64,000 nt of DNA, from positions 23,909,708 through 23,973,707 of the forward strand of contig OZ025255.1 of assembly GCA_964019135.1 (NCBI GenBank), in the 5' to 3' direction. This document shows positions 1 to 10,862 of the stretch, piece by piece. Below the pieces are notes generated by a model. The model saw only the letters and a list, made by a program, of their open reading frames with translations, did not search any database and was not told where the DNA came from. A program made the position numbers and the translations under genes. Source of the stretch: Arenicola marina. Taxonomy: Eukaryota > Annelida > Polychaeta > Arenicolidae. Position 1 is the stretch's first letter; each line of letters opens with the position of its first letter.

Positions 1-1489
1 TAACATGCACAAAATACGTGAAGACAAACGCTGAATGCCATTACAGAAAGGGGATGGAGCGTGGGGGGGGGGGGGGCGAGGGGAGGGGGGGGGGGGGCTT
101 TGGGACAGCTTCCGACGGGGGTCTGAACCGAAACAGAATAATATTGGGGGTCACGTAAAAAAAGGGGTGGGGGGAGGGTTCACATCGTGTACAGCACACA
201 GTTACCACACACGGTAGAGGAGGTCTCACCCTTATACCGCTCTCCCCCCCATACCCCCTCCCTCCCACCACGTATCTCATCCGCGATGCATAAGAATATA
301 TCTTAACATTGTATTAATGACAGCCAAACCTAACGAAACTAAACACAAACAATCAATTTTCGAACACGTGCAATTCATGTGACACCCTGTCGGGAAATAT
401 CGGAACTTAAAACCACTCTCTTATTATTTTTTCTTGCCCATATGGTTTGCCTCATCTCTAACAGTGTTGAGCCTACAGACTGTCACAACGATAAATTCCT
501 GTTAGTGCAAATCATGTACTATTATCCCTGAATTGATTTGATTTGATTGGGGCTGAACGGCACTTTCAGCCGGTAGGGCTATATCTTGCCATACTGGTAC
601 AGTTCATTCTAAATAACTCAATAGTCAATTACTAAAACCCTGAAAGTATCAATACATGTGAGCTGGTAAATAAAACAATTGCAAAAATGATAAAGGTTCA
701 AGTAGATATGAATAAAACCATGAATGCAGTCACTATTATCTATAAAAAGCAACTAAACAGGTCGTCAACACAAGCATAGGTGACGTAGCAGACATAGCTT
801 TCAACTCTTCATATCGCTATAAAGCAAACCACGTGTTGCCAATACTAGTTTACAACGGTTCCACCCGATTGAAGGTAGATGTTGAAATTATTTCACACAA
901 AAACTCGATACCTTAACTCGTTGAAACGTTAAACAAACCTATATTGTGCAGTTAAACTTAAAAAGGAAAAAGTCAAAAAGGTCAGAATCACTAATTCGAT
1001 GGAAGGCAGTACCCGTGGAGATGTCGTGGTTACCGATACCCATAATAGTACTATTGATTAATCCAATAAACTCAACAAATGAAACCATTCACAGCCTACT
1101 TAGGCTTCCACCAAGATTAGGTAACAACTGACGGTCATATAGAGCTCTAGCCATATTTTACCATACGTAGAAACAATTATAGAAATAACCCGTTCAGTAA
1201 CCGAATACAATGAAGAGCAAATTTAAAACCCTTAATGACGGACTTGCAATTATTATTCTTTTTTATACTCCGCCCTAACCGCCTTGCGGCTGACACAGAT
1301 TGTTTAGTGGTTTGAAGTGACAAACGTACAATTCAGTTTAATTGTTTAACGCTTTATCAAGTAAAGGTAGCGAGATTTTAGTGAAATAACCCGCTGGTGT
1401 CACACCTATGTTCAGAAAACGCCCCACAACTTATATGGCTGTGCAACGGGACTCTCTGCCACTTCCCCTGATGACCCGATCTGCATTAA

Positions 1490-1648
1490 AGCAATATACT
1501 TACATGCGCCATCTTAGATTTTGTACATTTAAGAATCAAGACTAAAAGTATCTCAAAATTATGATGCATATATCTTTTATATCTCTTTGAGTCTGTAAAA
1601 CAAGAATTTCAGCATAAAACTGCGCGGTTTAAAGCGGAATATATTGCT
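1490..1648. mobile_element. TTAA-flanked MITE, internally deleted copy (unit 1)
   Basis: The ends are inverted (AGCAATATA at left, TATATTGCT at right) and both are flanked by TTAA (1486-1489 and 1649-1652), as expected for piggyBac-type target duplication. It lies about 440 bp upstream of the gene 1 ATG. A longer copy of the same family is at 46336-46713. Confidence 0.8.
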
Positions 1649-2088
1649 TTAATGTAAGTGGTTAAAGCGTCCTGAGTATACCGCCACCCGCCCAAGCCCC
1701 CTGTCGGTATCGTTTACTAATGAGAGTCTCAGATTATCAAATGGCGGGTCGTCTAGTCTAGTCGATTGCCTTTCTGTTGATGGCTTGCCTACAGATTATC
1801 GATTATCGGTTCTCTCCCAATCGCTACCGCGAGGTACGAGTACTCGAAAACTATATTAACTGCCGCGCTTTAGCCAATTACTACACGCCAAACACATCCA
1901 TCGATTTGATAGTTGAGGGCCCATTTCCCGAGGGGACTTTCCACCCCCTGTTCTTCGTGGAGCTCTATCATCAAGATATGTATATAACGGTGCGCATGCA
2001 GCAGTGAGAGGCATTGAGGGATCAAGCTCTCTTGTCGGGTGGACATTGATAACGAACAATCATCGGGGGTTCGTATTATATCACAGCA

Positions 2089-3846
2089 ATGATGCCATTC
2101 CCACGGGGAATGAAGATGTTCATCCTTCTGGTGTGTGCGACAGGTTTCTTGGCGATGTATGCGCTAAGGATGCCGAATATATGGACGCGATTGCCGCAAC
2201 CCATGGTGAGCTGGATGCGTAGTGTCCCCGCCATGTGGCAGTTGGAGGGTGATGGGAATGGCGGCCTGGGGACAACAGTGATGATCCGGGAGGTGACTCC
2301 AGCCAACGACGTGGAGGTCAGCGCCAGCGGAGATACGTTAACGTCACCGACCATCGACGACGATATAGTGACTGACGCGAGAGACACGTCCTCAGGTATG
2401 ACTCAAAACGAAGACGCAAGCGACGCTGAGACTGAAGCCGCTTTGCGAGATAAAGACAGTGAAAAAACTGGGAACCTTCGGTCTGTGATGACATGGGATT
2501 CCTTCGAGGAGGCTTTAGAAGAACAGTCCACCGATGACAAGTTGGTGATTCTGGCGCTCGTGGATAGCGGTTTTCTGGAGATGGCCTGCAATTTCTACCT
2601 CTCCTCCATCGTCAGGTTCCACATTCCGAACTTTATCTTTATAGCCGTGGATCCTACAGTGTGTGGTTCCATTCAGTCGCAAAACGGGATTCCGGATCAC
2701 GTCCCATGCTTCGTATATGACGACGATCCGGCGGCCAACATCACATCTGTGTACGGATCCAAGGATTTCCACCGGAAAACCAACTCCCGCAACGGCATGG
2801 TGCTCCAAGCCCTGGAGCTCGGGTACACCGTGCTAAATACCGATCTGGACATTATATTCCTGACTAACCCCTTGGCTGACGTCGCCACCACGTGTCGGAC
2901 CCAGCAGTGCGACGTCGCGCCGTTGTGGGATCGTAGCAGCTGGAATTCCGGCTTCATTTACATCCGGCCGACAGAGGAAGCCAAGGCGATGTACAGACGC
3001 ATGATCGAAATATTTAAAACGCGAAATTTGGATGACCAAATTATCTTGAATGACGTCATTGCGGAGTTCGCGGAGCAGAAACGGGATCTGAAGGTCGTCG
3101 AGTTGCAACAGGAACGTTACGTCAACGGTCACACATATTTCATGTCCGCAGGTATTTCATCCCCAATGGATAAGTCGTCGTTTTGTTCTGACTGTTACGT
3201 GATACATAATAATTGGGTTAAAGGCCGTGAGATTAAGATCCAACGCTTCAAGGAACACGGATTATGGTTCTTTGATATGGATCGTTATTATAGCGATCCC
3301 GGCGGGAAGTACATCGCGGTTGTCAACCCCCAAGAGGCCCTTTTGGGTCGAAGTAAAGTGCAGGGCCTCCAGTGGAAATCCATAAGAAACGCCCTGGCCA
3401 TAGCCGCCATCTTAAACAGGACCCTGATTCTCCCACTGACAGTCAACAACAAGCGGAACGCTACCACGTTCTACCACTTTCTGAACCGCCATGCGATTCC
3501 AACATTCTGCGCAGCCTTTGAATTTCGCGAGTGGAATTTCTTGCGCCATCCATATGTACCAGACTGCGTCAGAGAATCCGTGTCGGCCACATACGTCATC
3601 GAGAATCTGGAATCTGTCAGTGAAACGATCCAGGAGGATGTAAAAAACGAATGCGAAATCCTGAAGCCCCGTTCGCCTCAGGGCGGGCCGACTGTCAGTG
3701 AAATCCGCACATGGCTCCAGTTGGACGCATCAAGCGTCTTATCCCTATACGGGCCTTCACTGTACGCTACATTCGAAGAGCTGGACTATGGAAAGATCCT
3801 GGGAGACATTGGCGAGGAATTCTTCGAAAAATTTGCAAATATCTGA
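2089..3846 (+). CDS. Type II membrane glycosyltransferase-like protein (Nucleotid_trans/GT77 type), copy 1
   Basis: A single open frame of 585 residues. Residues 10-26 form a hydrophobic signal anchor after a short basic N-terminus, so a Golgi type II protein is likely. Residues 30-125 are an acidic, low-complexity stem. The catalytic-looking domain (about 133-395) holds the DxD-type motif NTDLD (D252, D254) that binds metal and nucleotide sugar in such enzymes, WNSGF (285-289) and DDQ (315-317). This combination is typical of Nucleotid_trans domains. A second conserved block, from 405 to the end, contains an SIRNALAIAAILNRTLILPL-like segment as seen C-terminal in plant and animal members. 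N217 and N443 are potential glycosylation sites. Donor and acceptor are unknown. The start is the first ATG of an ATGATG pair with a purine at -3. Its N-terminal 100 residues diverge from those of copies 2-4. No intron is evident, although an upstream non-coding exon cannot be excluded. Confidence 0.85.
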   Translation: MMPFPRGMKMFILLVCATGFLAMYALRMPNIWTRLPQPMVSWMRSVPAMWQLEGDGNGGLGTTVMIREVTPANDVEVSASGDTLTSPTIDDDIVTDARDTSSGMTQNEDASDAETEAALRDKDSEKTGNLRSVMTWDSFEEALEEQSTDDKLVILALVDSGFLEMACNFYLSSIVRFHIPNFIFIAVDPTVCGSIQSQNGIPDHVPCFVYDDDPAANITSVYGSKDFHRKTNSRNGMVLQALELGYTVLNTDLDIIFLTNPLADVATTCRTQQCDVAPLWDRSSWNSGFIYIRPTEEAKAMYRRMIEIFKTRNLDDQIILNDVIAEFAEQKRDLKVVELQQERYVNGHTYFMSAGISSPMDKSSFCSDCYVIHNNWVKGREIKIQRFKEHGLWFFDMDRYYSDPGGKYIAVVNPQEALLGRSKVQGLQWKSIRNALAIAAILNRTLILPLTVNNKRNATTFYHFLNRHAIPTFCAAFEFREWNFLRHPYVPDCVRESVSATYVIENLESVSETIQEDVKNECEILKPRSPQGGPTVSEIRTWLQLDASSVLSLYGPSLYATFEELDYGKILGDIGEEFFEKFANI

Positions 3847-3864
3847 GAGGAATATATAATCCTG

Positions 3865-4190
3865 ACTACCCTAGAACCACCGTTGCGTAGAATGCGGTCT
3901 ACATGTGCAGGCCCCGGGAGGCCGGCGGCCTGCCTACCCTAGAACCGCCGTTGCGTATTAATGCGGTCTGCATGTGCAGGCCGCGGGAGGCCGGTCGCCT
4001 GATTACCCTAGAACCACCGTTGCGTAGTAATGCGGTCTAGATGTGGAGGCCCCGAGAGGCCGGCCGCCTGCCTACCCTAGAACCGCTGTTGCGTAGTAAT
4101 GCTTTCTGCATGTGCAGGCCCCGAGAGGCCGGCCGCCTGCCTACCCTAGAACCACCGTTGCGTAGTATTGCGGTATGCATGTGCAGGGCT
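3865..4190 (+). repeat. 69-bp GC-rich minisatellite in the presumed 3'UTR, 5 units
   Basis: ctaccctagaacc starts recur at 3865, 3934, 4003, 4072 and 4141, an exact 69-bp spacing. Each unit contains a GC-rich near-palindromic core around ggccggccgcc. It begins 19 bases after the stop codon and ends about 20 bases before the AATAAA, so it is probably transcribed. Confidence 0.95.
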
Positions 4191-4212
4191 GCTACAGCTT
4201 GGTAAAGGGCCA

Positions 4213-4218
4213 AATAAA
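4213..4218 (+). terminator. Polyadenylation signal of gene copy 1
   Basis: An AATAAA hexamer lies immediately after the minisatellite, 367 bases past the stop codon. It is preserved at the same place in units 2 and 3, which supports its use; this is inference. Confidence 0.55.
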
Positions 4219-4550
4219 ATGTCTAACGCCTTGTAAAACTCGCGCTATTGCTATTTTTGCCAGTTGAATTTAAGTCCCAGTTTACCTTACATATGTGTTT
4301 GGCGTTAACTTGTCGCCTTGCTTTTTTTGGTTTAATTCGCATACAACGTCTGCGCCATGTAAGTAAATATAAGTATATCGTGACCAAGAAACAGCACGCG
4401 TAGCTAGGCAACTAGGCGGCTAGGCAGGCAATTTAAATCAATAACCACAATTCTTTTGTGTGCGACGTCATGTTTCATTGTTCTACGCCATGTAACTATG
4501 GCAAAGATTGTCTATTGAACAGGCCAAAGGGCGGTTTGGGTCCGAATACA

Positions 4551-4730
4551 GGGGCCGGTTGCACCAAGCGGTCGTAAAATTGACGCCGGTCGTATCGTAG
4601 TCGTATACGATAAGCCCTCCATACGTCGGTTGCACGAAGTGGTCGCAAATCGTACGCGGTCGCAAAAGGGGGCGTAAATATACGACCGCTACGGGGTAGG
4701 CGTACCGTGGTCGTATATCAGTAAAGCCCC
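4551..4730. repeat. CpG-rich dispersed segment (unit 1)
   Basis: The segment opens with ggggccggttgcaccaagcg and repeats a related cggttgcacgaag about 75 bases on. Equivalents lie at about 11202-11380 and 17602-17780, and a related segment occupies 40996-41114. It is probably a decayed DNA element, but I see no clear inverted ends. Confidence 0.45.
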
Positions 4731-5719
4731 CAAGACCATCTCATTTCTACGCTTAACTTGCGTTTAAACTCAATATTTACAGGAGTCAATATTTTCAAGC
4801 ATAACTTGAATCATTGGGCATCGACTAAAACATATTTAACGAATTATTTTTAAAGATGAATATTTTGTGAAATAATTTTCGGGACTATTTATGCAACTTT
4901 CATTTCGTACCTTTTTTGTGCCCAATTTATCGCTTAAACATTGTTATTGGTTGACCAATCCTTCCTTTGGTATTACTCTATAGAACTGGGAAAGCAATAT
5001 ATCATTCGTAGAAGGAGCAGTTGCATTGCAACAACAGCCACAATACGAAGTTGAAGCAGTATTCTACTAATGTATTGAATATATAGGACAGTATTGTCAA
5101 TAAATCATCAATACATAAATATTTTTACATAATAATGGTCTCCACCAATGGTGCAGTATTGTCATAAACACATTTTAACATCACTGAATACCTTAAGATA
5201 TTGTAGTCATGGTTTTGGGTAATGGTGCATAATGATAGCTTTGTTTAACAGGTTTTTTTCTATTAACAAGCAATTTCAACTATCCCATATTCATGTAACT
5301 TATAAGCTAATAATTTAATGTAAATACTTATTACTTGCTTAAAATGTCACTGCTTTACTCAAGTAGTGAATGTATGTGCTAAACGGAAGTTTGGCGCCGC
5401 CAATCTGGCATCGGTAGTTCTTTGACTTTAATAAATGGGTTTGCATCGATGTAGAACCGTCTCCTGCGCACTGTGAGCGACACGGAGTCAGTGTGATGAC
5501 AGATTTTAACGGCCTTCAGATTTAATGCTATTTTACTAGTTAACACGACCATCAACTCGTAATAACAGCTCTAAGCAATCGAATACCTCACTATAACACA
5601 ACCAATGAAGCCACAACATACTCTAGTGCAAACATGGATTGCTGATCTGGATGTCATTAAGAAGGTGTGATCGTGGCCTTCGTCTTATAATAACTGTACG
5701 CACACGGCGGCCAGTAACA

Positions 5720-5812
5720 GTAACTGCAGATACGGTCAACCAAAGATGGCGTGAATTGACATTTCAGTTGACATACCTTCCGCCATCTTTGGTTGGCCGT
5801 ATCTGCAGTTAC
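5720..5812. repeat. Long inverted repeat (32-nt arms, 29-nt loop), unit 1
   Basis: The left arm 5720-5751 (gtaactgcagatacgg...) pairs with the right arm 5781-5812 with a single mismatch, which is G-U compatible in RNA on one strand. The same structure is kept in units 2 and 3. Confidence 0.9.
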
Positions 5813-5937
5813 GGGTCACCGCTTAAGTACAGTGATAATTTATCTTTTCTCTTGCACGACAAAATGAAACGAAAGGGTTTTGTTGAGCTGTCCAAGTGCA
5901 ACAAGAAGATGTAAGGCTAACCATTTATTAGAGTACA

Positions 5938-6187
5938 GGGGCCGTATTCATAATCCCCTCGTAACTTTCGCAAGAAATGCATTTTCGTCTTAGCCTGACC
6001 AGCTCCTTGTGGTGGTGCTTGCGATGAAGACATCCTCATCAATATAATGTTGGTACTTTCTTAATTCAGAAAATTCACTTCTTGGTTGTCTACTTATATA
6101 CTTTAAACCCGATAATCGATCAACAAATCTTCCACTTAGCGCTCAGTATAGTGGCGTAGCTTAAGTGGCGGTTATGAATTCGGCCCC
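5938..6187. mobile_element. 250-bp MITE with ggggcc termini (unit 1)
   Basis: The ends are inverted: ggggccgtattcataatc at left and gttatgaattcggcccc at right. Exact-length counterparts sit in units 2 and 3, and a fourth copy lies in reverse orientation at 44496-44747, outside the array. This establishes a dispersed element. Confidence 0.85.
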
Positions 6188-7859
6188 AGGTCGTTTTTGC
6201 TGACCAACCCGTCAGGTGACTAAGTTCTTCCCGACAGCTGGGTTTGATAATTCAATTGAACACCTATAGTCATCATTGGCGACCCCAGCAGATGCATGCA
6301 TGGGGGAAATAGGTTCTGAAACTTTCAAGCGACATGAAAGACGTACCATAAAGAGACATGATTATATTATTGTCTTGCACGAGCGGTAAGTAGTATCACA
6401 GTAAGCTGACAAAAAGATCCAGATAATAACATACACAAAATACGTGAAGACAAACGCTGAATGCCCTTACCACAAGGAGATGGAGGGGTCTGAACCGAAA
6501 CAGAATAATATTGGGGGTCAGGTAAAAAAAGGAGTGGGGGGAGGGTCCACATCGTGTACAGCACACAGTTACCATACAAGGTGGAGGAGGCCACACCCTT
6601 ATACCGCCCCCGCACACCTCCCTCCCATAACGAATCTCATCCGCGATGCATAAAGACACATCTTAACACTGTATTATTGACAGCCAAACCTGTCTAAACG
6701 AAGCCTAAACGAAACTAAAAACAAACAATCAATTTTCGAATACGTGCAATTCATGTGACATCCTGTCAGGAAATATCAGAACTTAGAACCACTCTCTTAT
6801 TATTTTTTCAGTGTTGAGCCTACAGACTGTCACAACGATAAATTCCTGTCAGTGCAAATCATGTACTATTATCCCTAATTTGATTTGATTTGATTGGGGT
6901 TTAACGGCACTTTCAGCCTGTAAGGCTATATCTTGCCATTCTGCTTCAGTTCATTCTAAATAACTCAAGAGTCAATTACTAAAACCCTGAAAGTATCAAT
7001 ACATGTGAGCCGGTAAATAAAACAATTGCAAAAATGATAAAGGGTCGAGTAGATATGAATAAAACCAAGAATGCAGTCACTATTATCCCTAAAAAGCAAC
7101 TAAACAGGTCGTCAACACAAGCATGCGTGACGTGGCAGACATAGCTTTCAACTGTCCATATCGATATAAAGCAAAGCACGTGTTGCCAATACTAGTTTAC
7201 AACGATTCCACCCGATTGAAGGTAGATTTTGAGATTATTACGCACAATATCTCGATAACATAACTGGTTGAAACGTTAAACAAACCTATATTGTGCAGTT
7301 AAGCTTAAAAAGAAAAAAAGCAAAAGGTCAGAATCACTAATTCGATGGAAGACAGTAACCGTGGAGATGTCGTGGTTACCGATACCCAGACTGGTACTGT
7401 TGATTAATCCAATTAACTCAACAAATGAAACCATTCACAGCCTATGTTTATTATATACCATCACACATAAACTTAGGCTTCCACCAAGATCAGGTAACAA
7501 CTGACGGTCATATAGAGCTCTAGCCATATTTTACTATACATAGAAGCAATTATAAAAACAACCCGTTCTGTAACCGAATAAAATCAAGAGCAAATTTAAA
7601 ACCCATAAGGACGGACTTCCAAGTATTATTCTTTTTAATACTCCGCCCTAACCGCCTTGCGGCTGACACAGATTGGTTAGTGGCTTTAAGTGACACACGT
7701 ACAATTTAGTTTAATTGTTTAACGCTTCATCAAGTGAAGGTAGCGAGATTTTAGTGAAATAACCACCTGGTCTCACACCTATGTTCTGAAAACGCTCCAA
7801 ACTTATATGGCTGTTCAACGGAACTCTGCCACTTCCCCTGGTGACCCGATCTGCATTAA

Positions 7860-8017
7860 AGCAATATATTTACATGCGCCATCTTAGATTTTTACATTTT
7901 AGAATCAAGACTAAAAGTATCTCAAAATTATGATGCATATATCTTTTATATCTCTTTGAGTCTGTAAAACAAGAATTTCAGCAAAAAACTGCGCGGTTTA
8001 AAGCGGAATATATTGCT
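7860..8017. mobile_element. TTAA-flanked MITE (unit 2)
   Basis: Same element as at 1490-1648. TTAA flanks are at 7856-7859 and 8018-8021, and its position relative to the gene is the same. Confidence 0.8.
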
Positions 8018-8456
8018 TTAATGTAAGTGGTTAAAGCGTCCTGAGTATACCGCCACCCGCCCAAGCCACCTGTCGGTATCGTTTACTATTGAGCGTCTCA
8101 GATAATCAAAATGGCGGATCTACTCCATTCGATAGCCTTTGACTGTTGATGGCTTGCCTACAGATTATCGATTATCGGTTCTCTTCCACTCGCTACCGCG
8201 AGGTACGATTACTCAAAAACTGTTTTTTAATGCCGCGCTTTAGCCAATTACCACACGCCAAACACATGCATCGATCTGATAGTTGACGGGCCACTTCCCG
8301 AGGGGACTTTCCACCCCCTGTTCTTCTTGGAGCTCTACCACCAAGCTGTGTAAATAACGGTGCGCATGCAGCGGTGAGAGGCATTGAGGGACCCAGCTCT
8401 CAAGTCGGGTGGACATTGATAACGAACAATCACCGGGGGTCCGTATTATCGCCGCT

Positions 8457-10214
8457 ATGATGCCATTCCCACGGGGAATGAAGATGTTCATCCTTCTGGT
8501 GTGTGCGACAGGTTTCTTGGCGATGTATGCGCTAGCGATACCGCATAGATGGACGCGATTGCCGCAACCGATGGTGAGTTGGATGCGTAGTGTCCCCGCC
8601 ATGTGGTCGTTAGAGGGTGATGGGAATGGCGGCCTGGGGACAACAGTGATGACCCGGGAGGCGACCCCAGCCAACGTCGTGGAGGTCACCGCCCGCGGAG
8701 ATACGTTGACGTCATCGACCATCGACGACGATATAGTGACTGACGCGAGAGACACGTCTTCAGGTATGACTCAAAGCGAAGGCGCAAGCGACGCTGAGGC
8801 TGAAGCCGCTTTGCGAGATAAAGACGGTGAAAAAACTGGGAACCTTCGGTCTGTGATGACATGGGATTCCTTCGAGGAAGCTTTAGAGGAACAGTCCACC
8901 GATGACAAGTTGGTGATTCTGGCGCTCGTGGATAGCGGTTTTCTGGAGATGGCCTGCAATTTCTACCTCTCCTCCATCGTCAGGTTCCACATTCCGAACT
9001 TTATCTTTATAGCCGTGGATCCTACAGTGTGTGGTTCCATTCAGTCGCAAAACGGGATCCCGGATCACGTCCCATGCTTCGTATATGACGACGATCCGGC
9101 GGCCAACATCACATCTGTGTACGGATCCAAGGATTTCCACCGGAAAACCAACTCCCGCAACGACATGGTGCTCCAAGCCCTGGAGCTCGGGTACACGGTG
9201 CTAAATACCGATCTGGACATTATATTCCTGAATAACCCCTTGGCTGACGTCACCACCACGTGTCGGACCCAGCAGTGCGACGTCGCGCCGTTGTGGGATC
9301 ATAGCAGCTGGAATTCCGGCTTCATTTACATCCGGCCGACAGAGGAAGCCAAGGCGATGTACAGACGCATGATCGAAATTTTTAAAACGCGCAATTTGGA
9401 TGACCAAATTATCTTGAATGACGTCATTGCGGAGTTTGAGGAGCAGAAACGGGATCTGAAGGTTGTGGCGTTGCAACAGGAACGTTACGTCAACGGTCAT
9501 ATATATTTCATGTCTGCAGGTACGTCATCCCCAACGGATAAGTCATCGTTTTGCTCTGACTGTTACGTGATACATAATAATTGGGTTAAAGGCCGTGAGA
9601 TTAAGATTCAACGCTTCAAGGAACACGGATTATGGTTCTTTGATATGGATCGTTATTATAGCGATCCCGACGGGAAGTACATCGCGATCGTCAACCCCCA
9701 AGAGGCCTTTTTGGGTCGAAGTAAAGTGCAGGGCCTCCAGTGGAAATCCATAAGAAACGCCCTGGCCATAGCCGCCATCTTAAACAGGACCCTGATTCTC
9801 CCACTGACAGTCAACAACAAGTGGAACGCTACCACGTTCTACCACTTTCTGAACCGCCATGCGATTCCAACATTCTGCGCAGCCTTTGAATTTCGCGAGT
9901 GGAATTTCTTGCGCCATCCATATGTACCAGACTCCGTCAGAGAATCCGTGTCGGCCACATACGTCATCGAGAATCTGGAATCTGTCAGTGAAACGATCCA
10001 GGAGGATGTAAAAAGCGAATGCGAAATCCTGAAGCCCCGTTCGCCTCAGGGCGGGCCGACTGTCAGTGAAATCCGCACATGGCTCCAGTCGGACGCATCA
10101 AGCGTCTTATCCCTATACGGGCCTTCACTGTACGCTACATTCGAAGAGCTGGACTATGGAAAGATCCTGGGAGACATTGGCGAGGAATTCTTCGAAAAAT
10201 TTGCAAATATCTGA
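8457..10214 (+). CDS. Type II membrane glycosyltransferase-like protein, copy 2
   Basis: 585 residues with the same anchor, acidic stem, NTDLD, WNSGF and DDQ motifs and C-terminal block as copy 1. The frame stays open 16 codons upstream, but that extension begins with GTG and has no ATG, so the ATG shared with the other copies at 8457 is preferred. It differs from copy 1 most in residues 27-90 (AIPHRW versus RMPNIW and following) and at a set of sites it shares with copy 4 (DHSSW, AEFEEQ, NGHIYF, SSPTDK, NNKWNA). Against copy 4 I count about 20 base differences over 1758, slightly over half of them amino-acid changing. The frame is intact, followed by a nine-unit minisatellite and AATAAA. The reaction is unknown. 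Confidence 0.85.
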   Translation: MMPFPRGMKMFILLVCATGFLAMYALAIPHRWTRLPQPMVSWMRSVPAMWSLEGDGNGGLGTTVMTREATPANVVEVTARGDTLTSSTIDDDIVTDARDTSSGMTQSEGASDAEAEAALRDKDGEKTGNLRSVMTWDSFEEALEEQSTDDKLVILALVDSGFLEMACNFYLSSIVRFHIPNFIFIAVDPTVCGSIQSQNGIPDHVPCFVYDDDPAANITSVYGSKDFHRKTNSRNDMVLQALELGYTVLNTDLDIIFLNNPLADVTTTCRTQQCDVAPLWDHSSWNSGFIYIRPTEEAKAMYRRMIEIFKTRNLDDQIILNDVIAEFEEQKRDLKVVALQQERYVNGHIYFMSAGTSSPTDKSSFCSDCYVIHNNWVKGREIKIQRFKEHGLWFFDMDRYYSDPDGKYIAIVNPQEAFLGRSKVQGLQWKSIRNALAIAAILNRTLILPLTVNNKWNATTFYHFLNRHAIPTFCAAFEFREWNFLRHPYVPDSVRESVSATYVIENLESVSETIQEDVKSECEILKPRSPQGGPTVSEIRTWLQSDASSVLSLYGPSLYATFEELDYGKILGDIGEEFFEKFANI

Positions 10215-10233
10215 GAGGAATATATAATCCTGA

Positions 10234-10835
10234 CTACCCTAGAACCACCGTTGCGTAGAATGCGGTCTACATGTGCAGGTCCCGGGAGGCCGGCGGCCTG
10301 CCTACCCTAGAACCGCCGTTGCGTATTAATGCGGTCTGCATGTGCAGGCTCCGGGAGGCCGGCCGCCTGCCTACCCTAGAACCGCCGTTGCGTAGTTATG
10401 CGGTCTGCATGTGCAGGCCCCGGGAGGCCGGCCGCCTGCCTACTCTAGAACCACCGTGGCGTAGTAATGCGGTCTGCATGTGCAGGCCCCGGGAGGCCGG
10501 CCGCCTGCCTACCCTAGAACCGCCGTTGCGTAGTAATCCGGTCTGCATGTGCCGGCCGCGGGAGGCCGGTCGCCTGATTACCCTAGAACCACCGTTGCGT
10601 AGTAATGCGGTCTAGATGTGGAGGCCCCGAGAGGCCGGCCGCCTGCCTACCCTAGAACCGCCGTTGCGCAGTAATGCGGTCTGCATGTGCAGGCCGCGGG
10701 AGGCCGGTCGCCTGATTACCCTAGAACCACCGTTGCGTAGTAATGCGGTCTAGATGTGCAGGCCCCGAGAGGCCGGCCGCCTGCCTACCCTAGAACCACC
10801 GTTGCGTAGTATTGCGGTCTGCATGTGCAGGGCTG
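10234..10835 (+). repeat. 69-bp GC-rich minisatellite, 9 units
   Basis: Same repeat as at 3865-4190, expanded to nine units (ctaccc starts from 10234 to 10785). Because 69 is 23 codons, spurious open frames run through it. Confidence 0.95.
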
Positions 10836-10856
10836 CTACAGCTTGGTAAAGGGCCA

Positions 10857-10862
10857 AATAAA
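10857..10862 (+). terminator. Polyadenylation signal of gene copy 2
   Basis: AATAAA right after the minisatellite, equivalent to that of copy 1. Confidence 0.55.

Larger units (their letters stand above)
1..6426 (+). repeat. Array unit 1
   Basis: This unit contains gene 1 (2089-3846). Its first 100 bases carry a G-run expansion (about 60-97) not seen in the other units. Apart from the gene, the TTAA MITE, the minisatellite, the hairpin and the 250-bp MITE listed separately, 300-1480 and 4720-5640 are spacer in which I see no gene. Confidence 0.9.

Noticed and set aside
2076-2387. Recurring - strand frames antisense to the glycosyltransferase genes
   Set aside because: Shadows of the high-GC coding strand; no independent features.
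3865-4190. CRISPR array
   Set aside because: No unique spacers between repeats and a eukaryotic setting; a minisatellite.
6979-7179. 66-codon hydrophobic - strand frame present in units 2, 3 and 4
   Set aside because: Broken in unit 1, differs in length or frame between units, and sits in spacer; similarity is explained by unit duplication.
8409-8456. 16-codon N-terminal extension of copies 2 and 3
   Set aside because: Begins with GTG, not ATG; copies 1 and 4 lack it. The ATG common to all four was used.
10271-10615. 114-codon frame downstream of gene 2
   Set aside because: Lies wholly in the 69-bp minisatellite (23 codons per unit); no counterpart in units 1 and 3.
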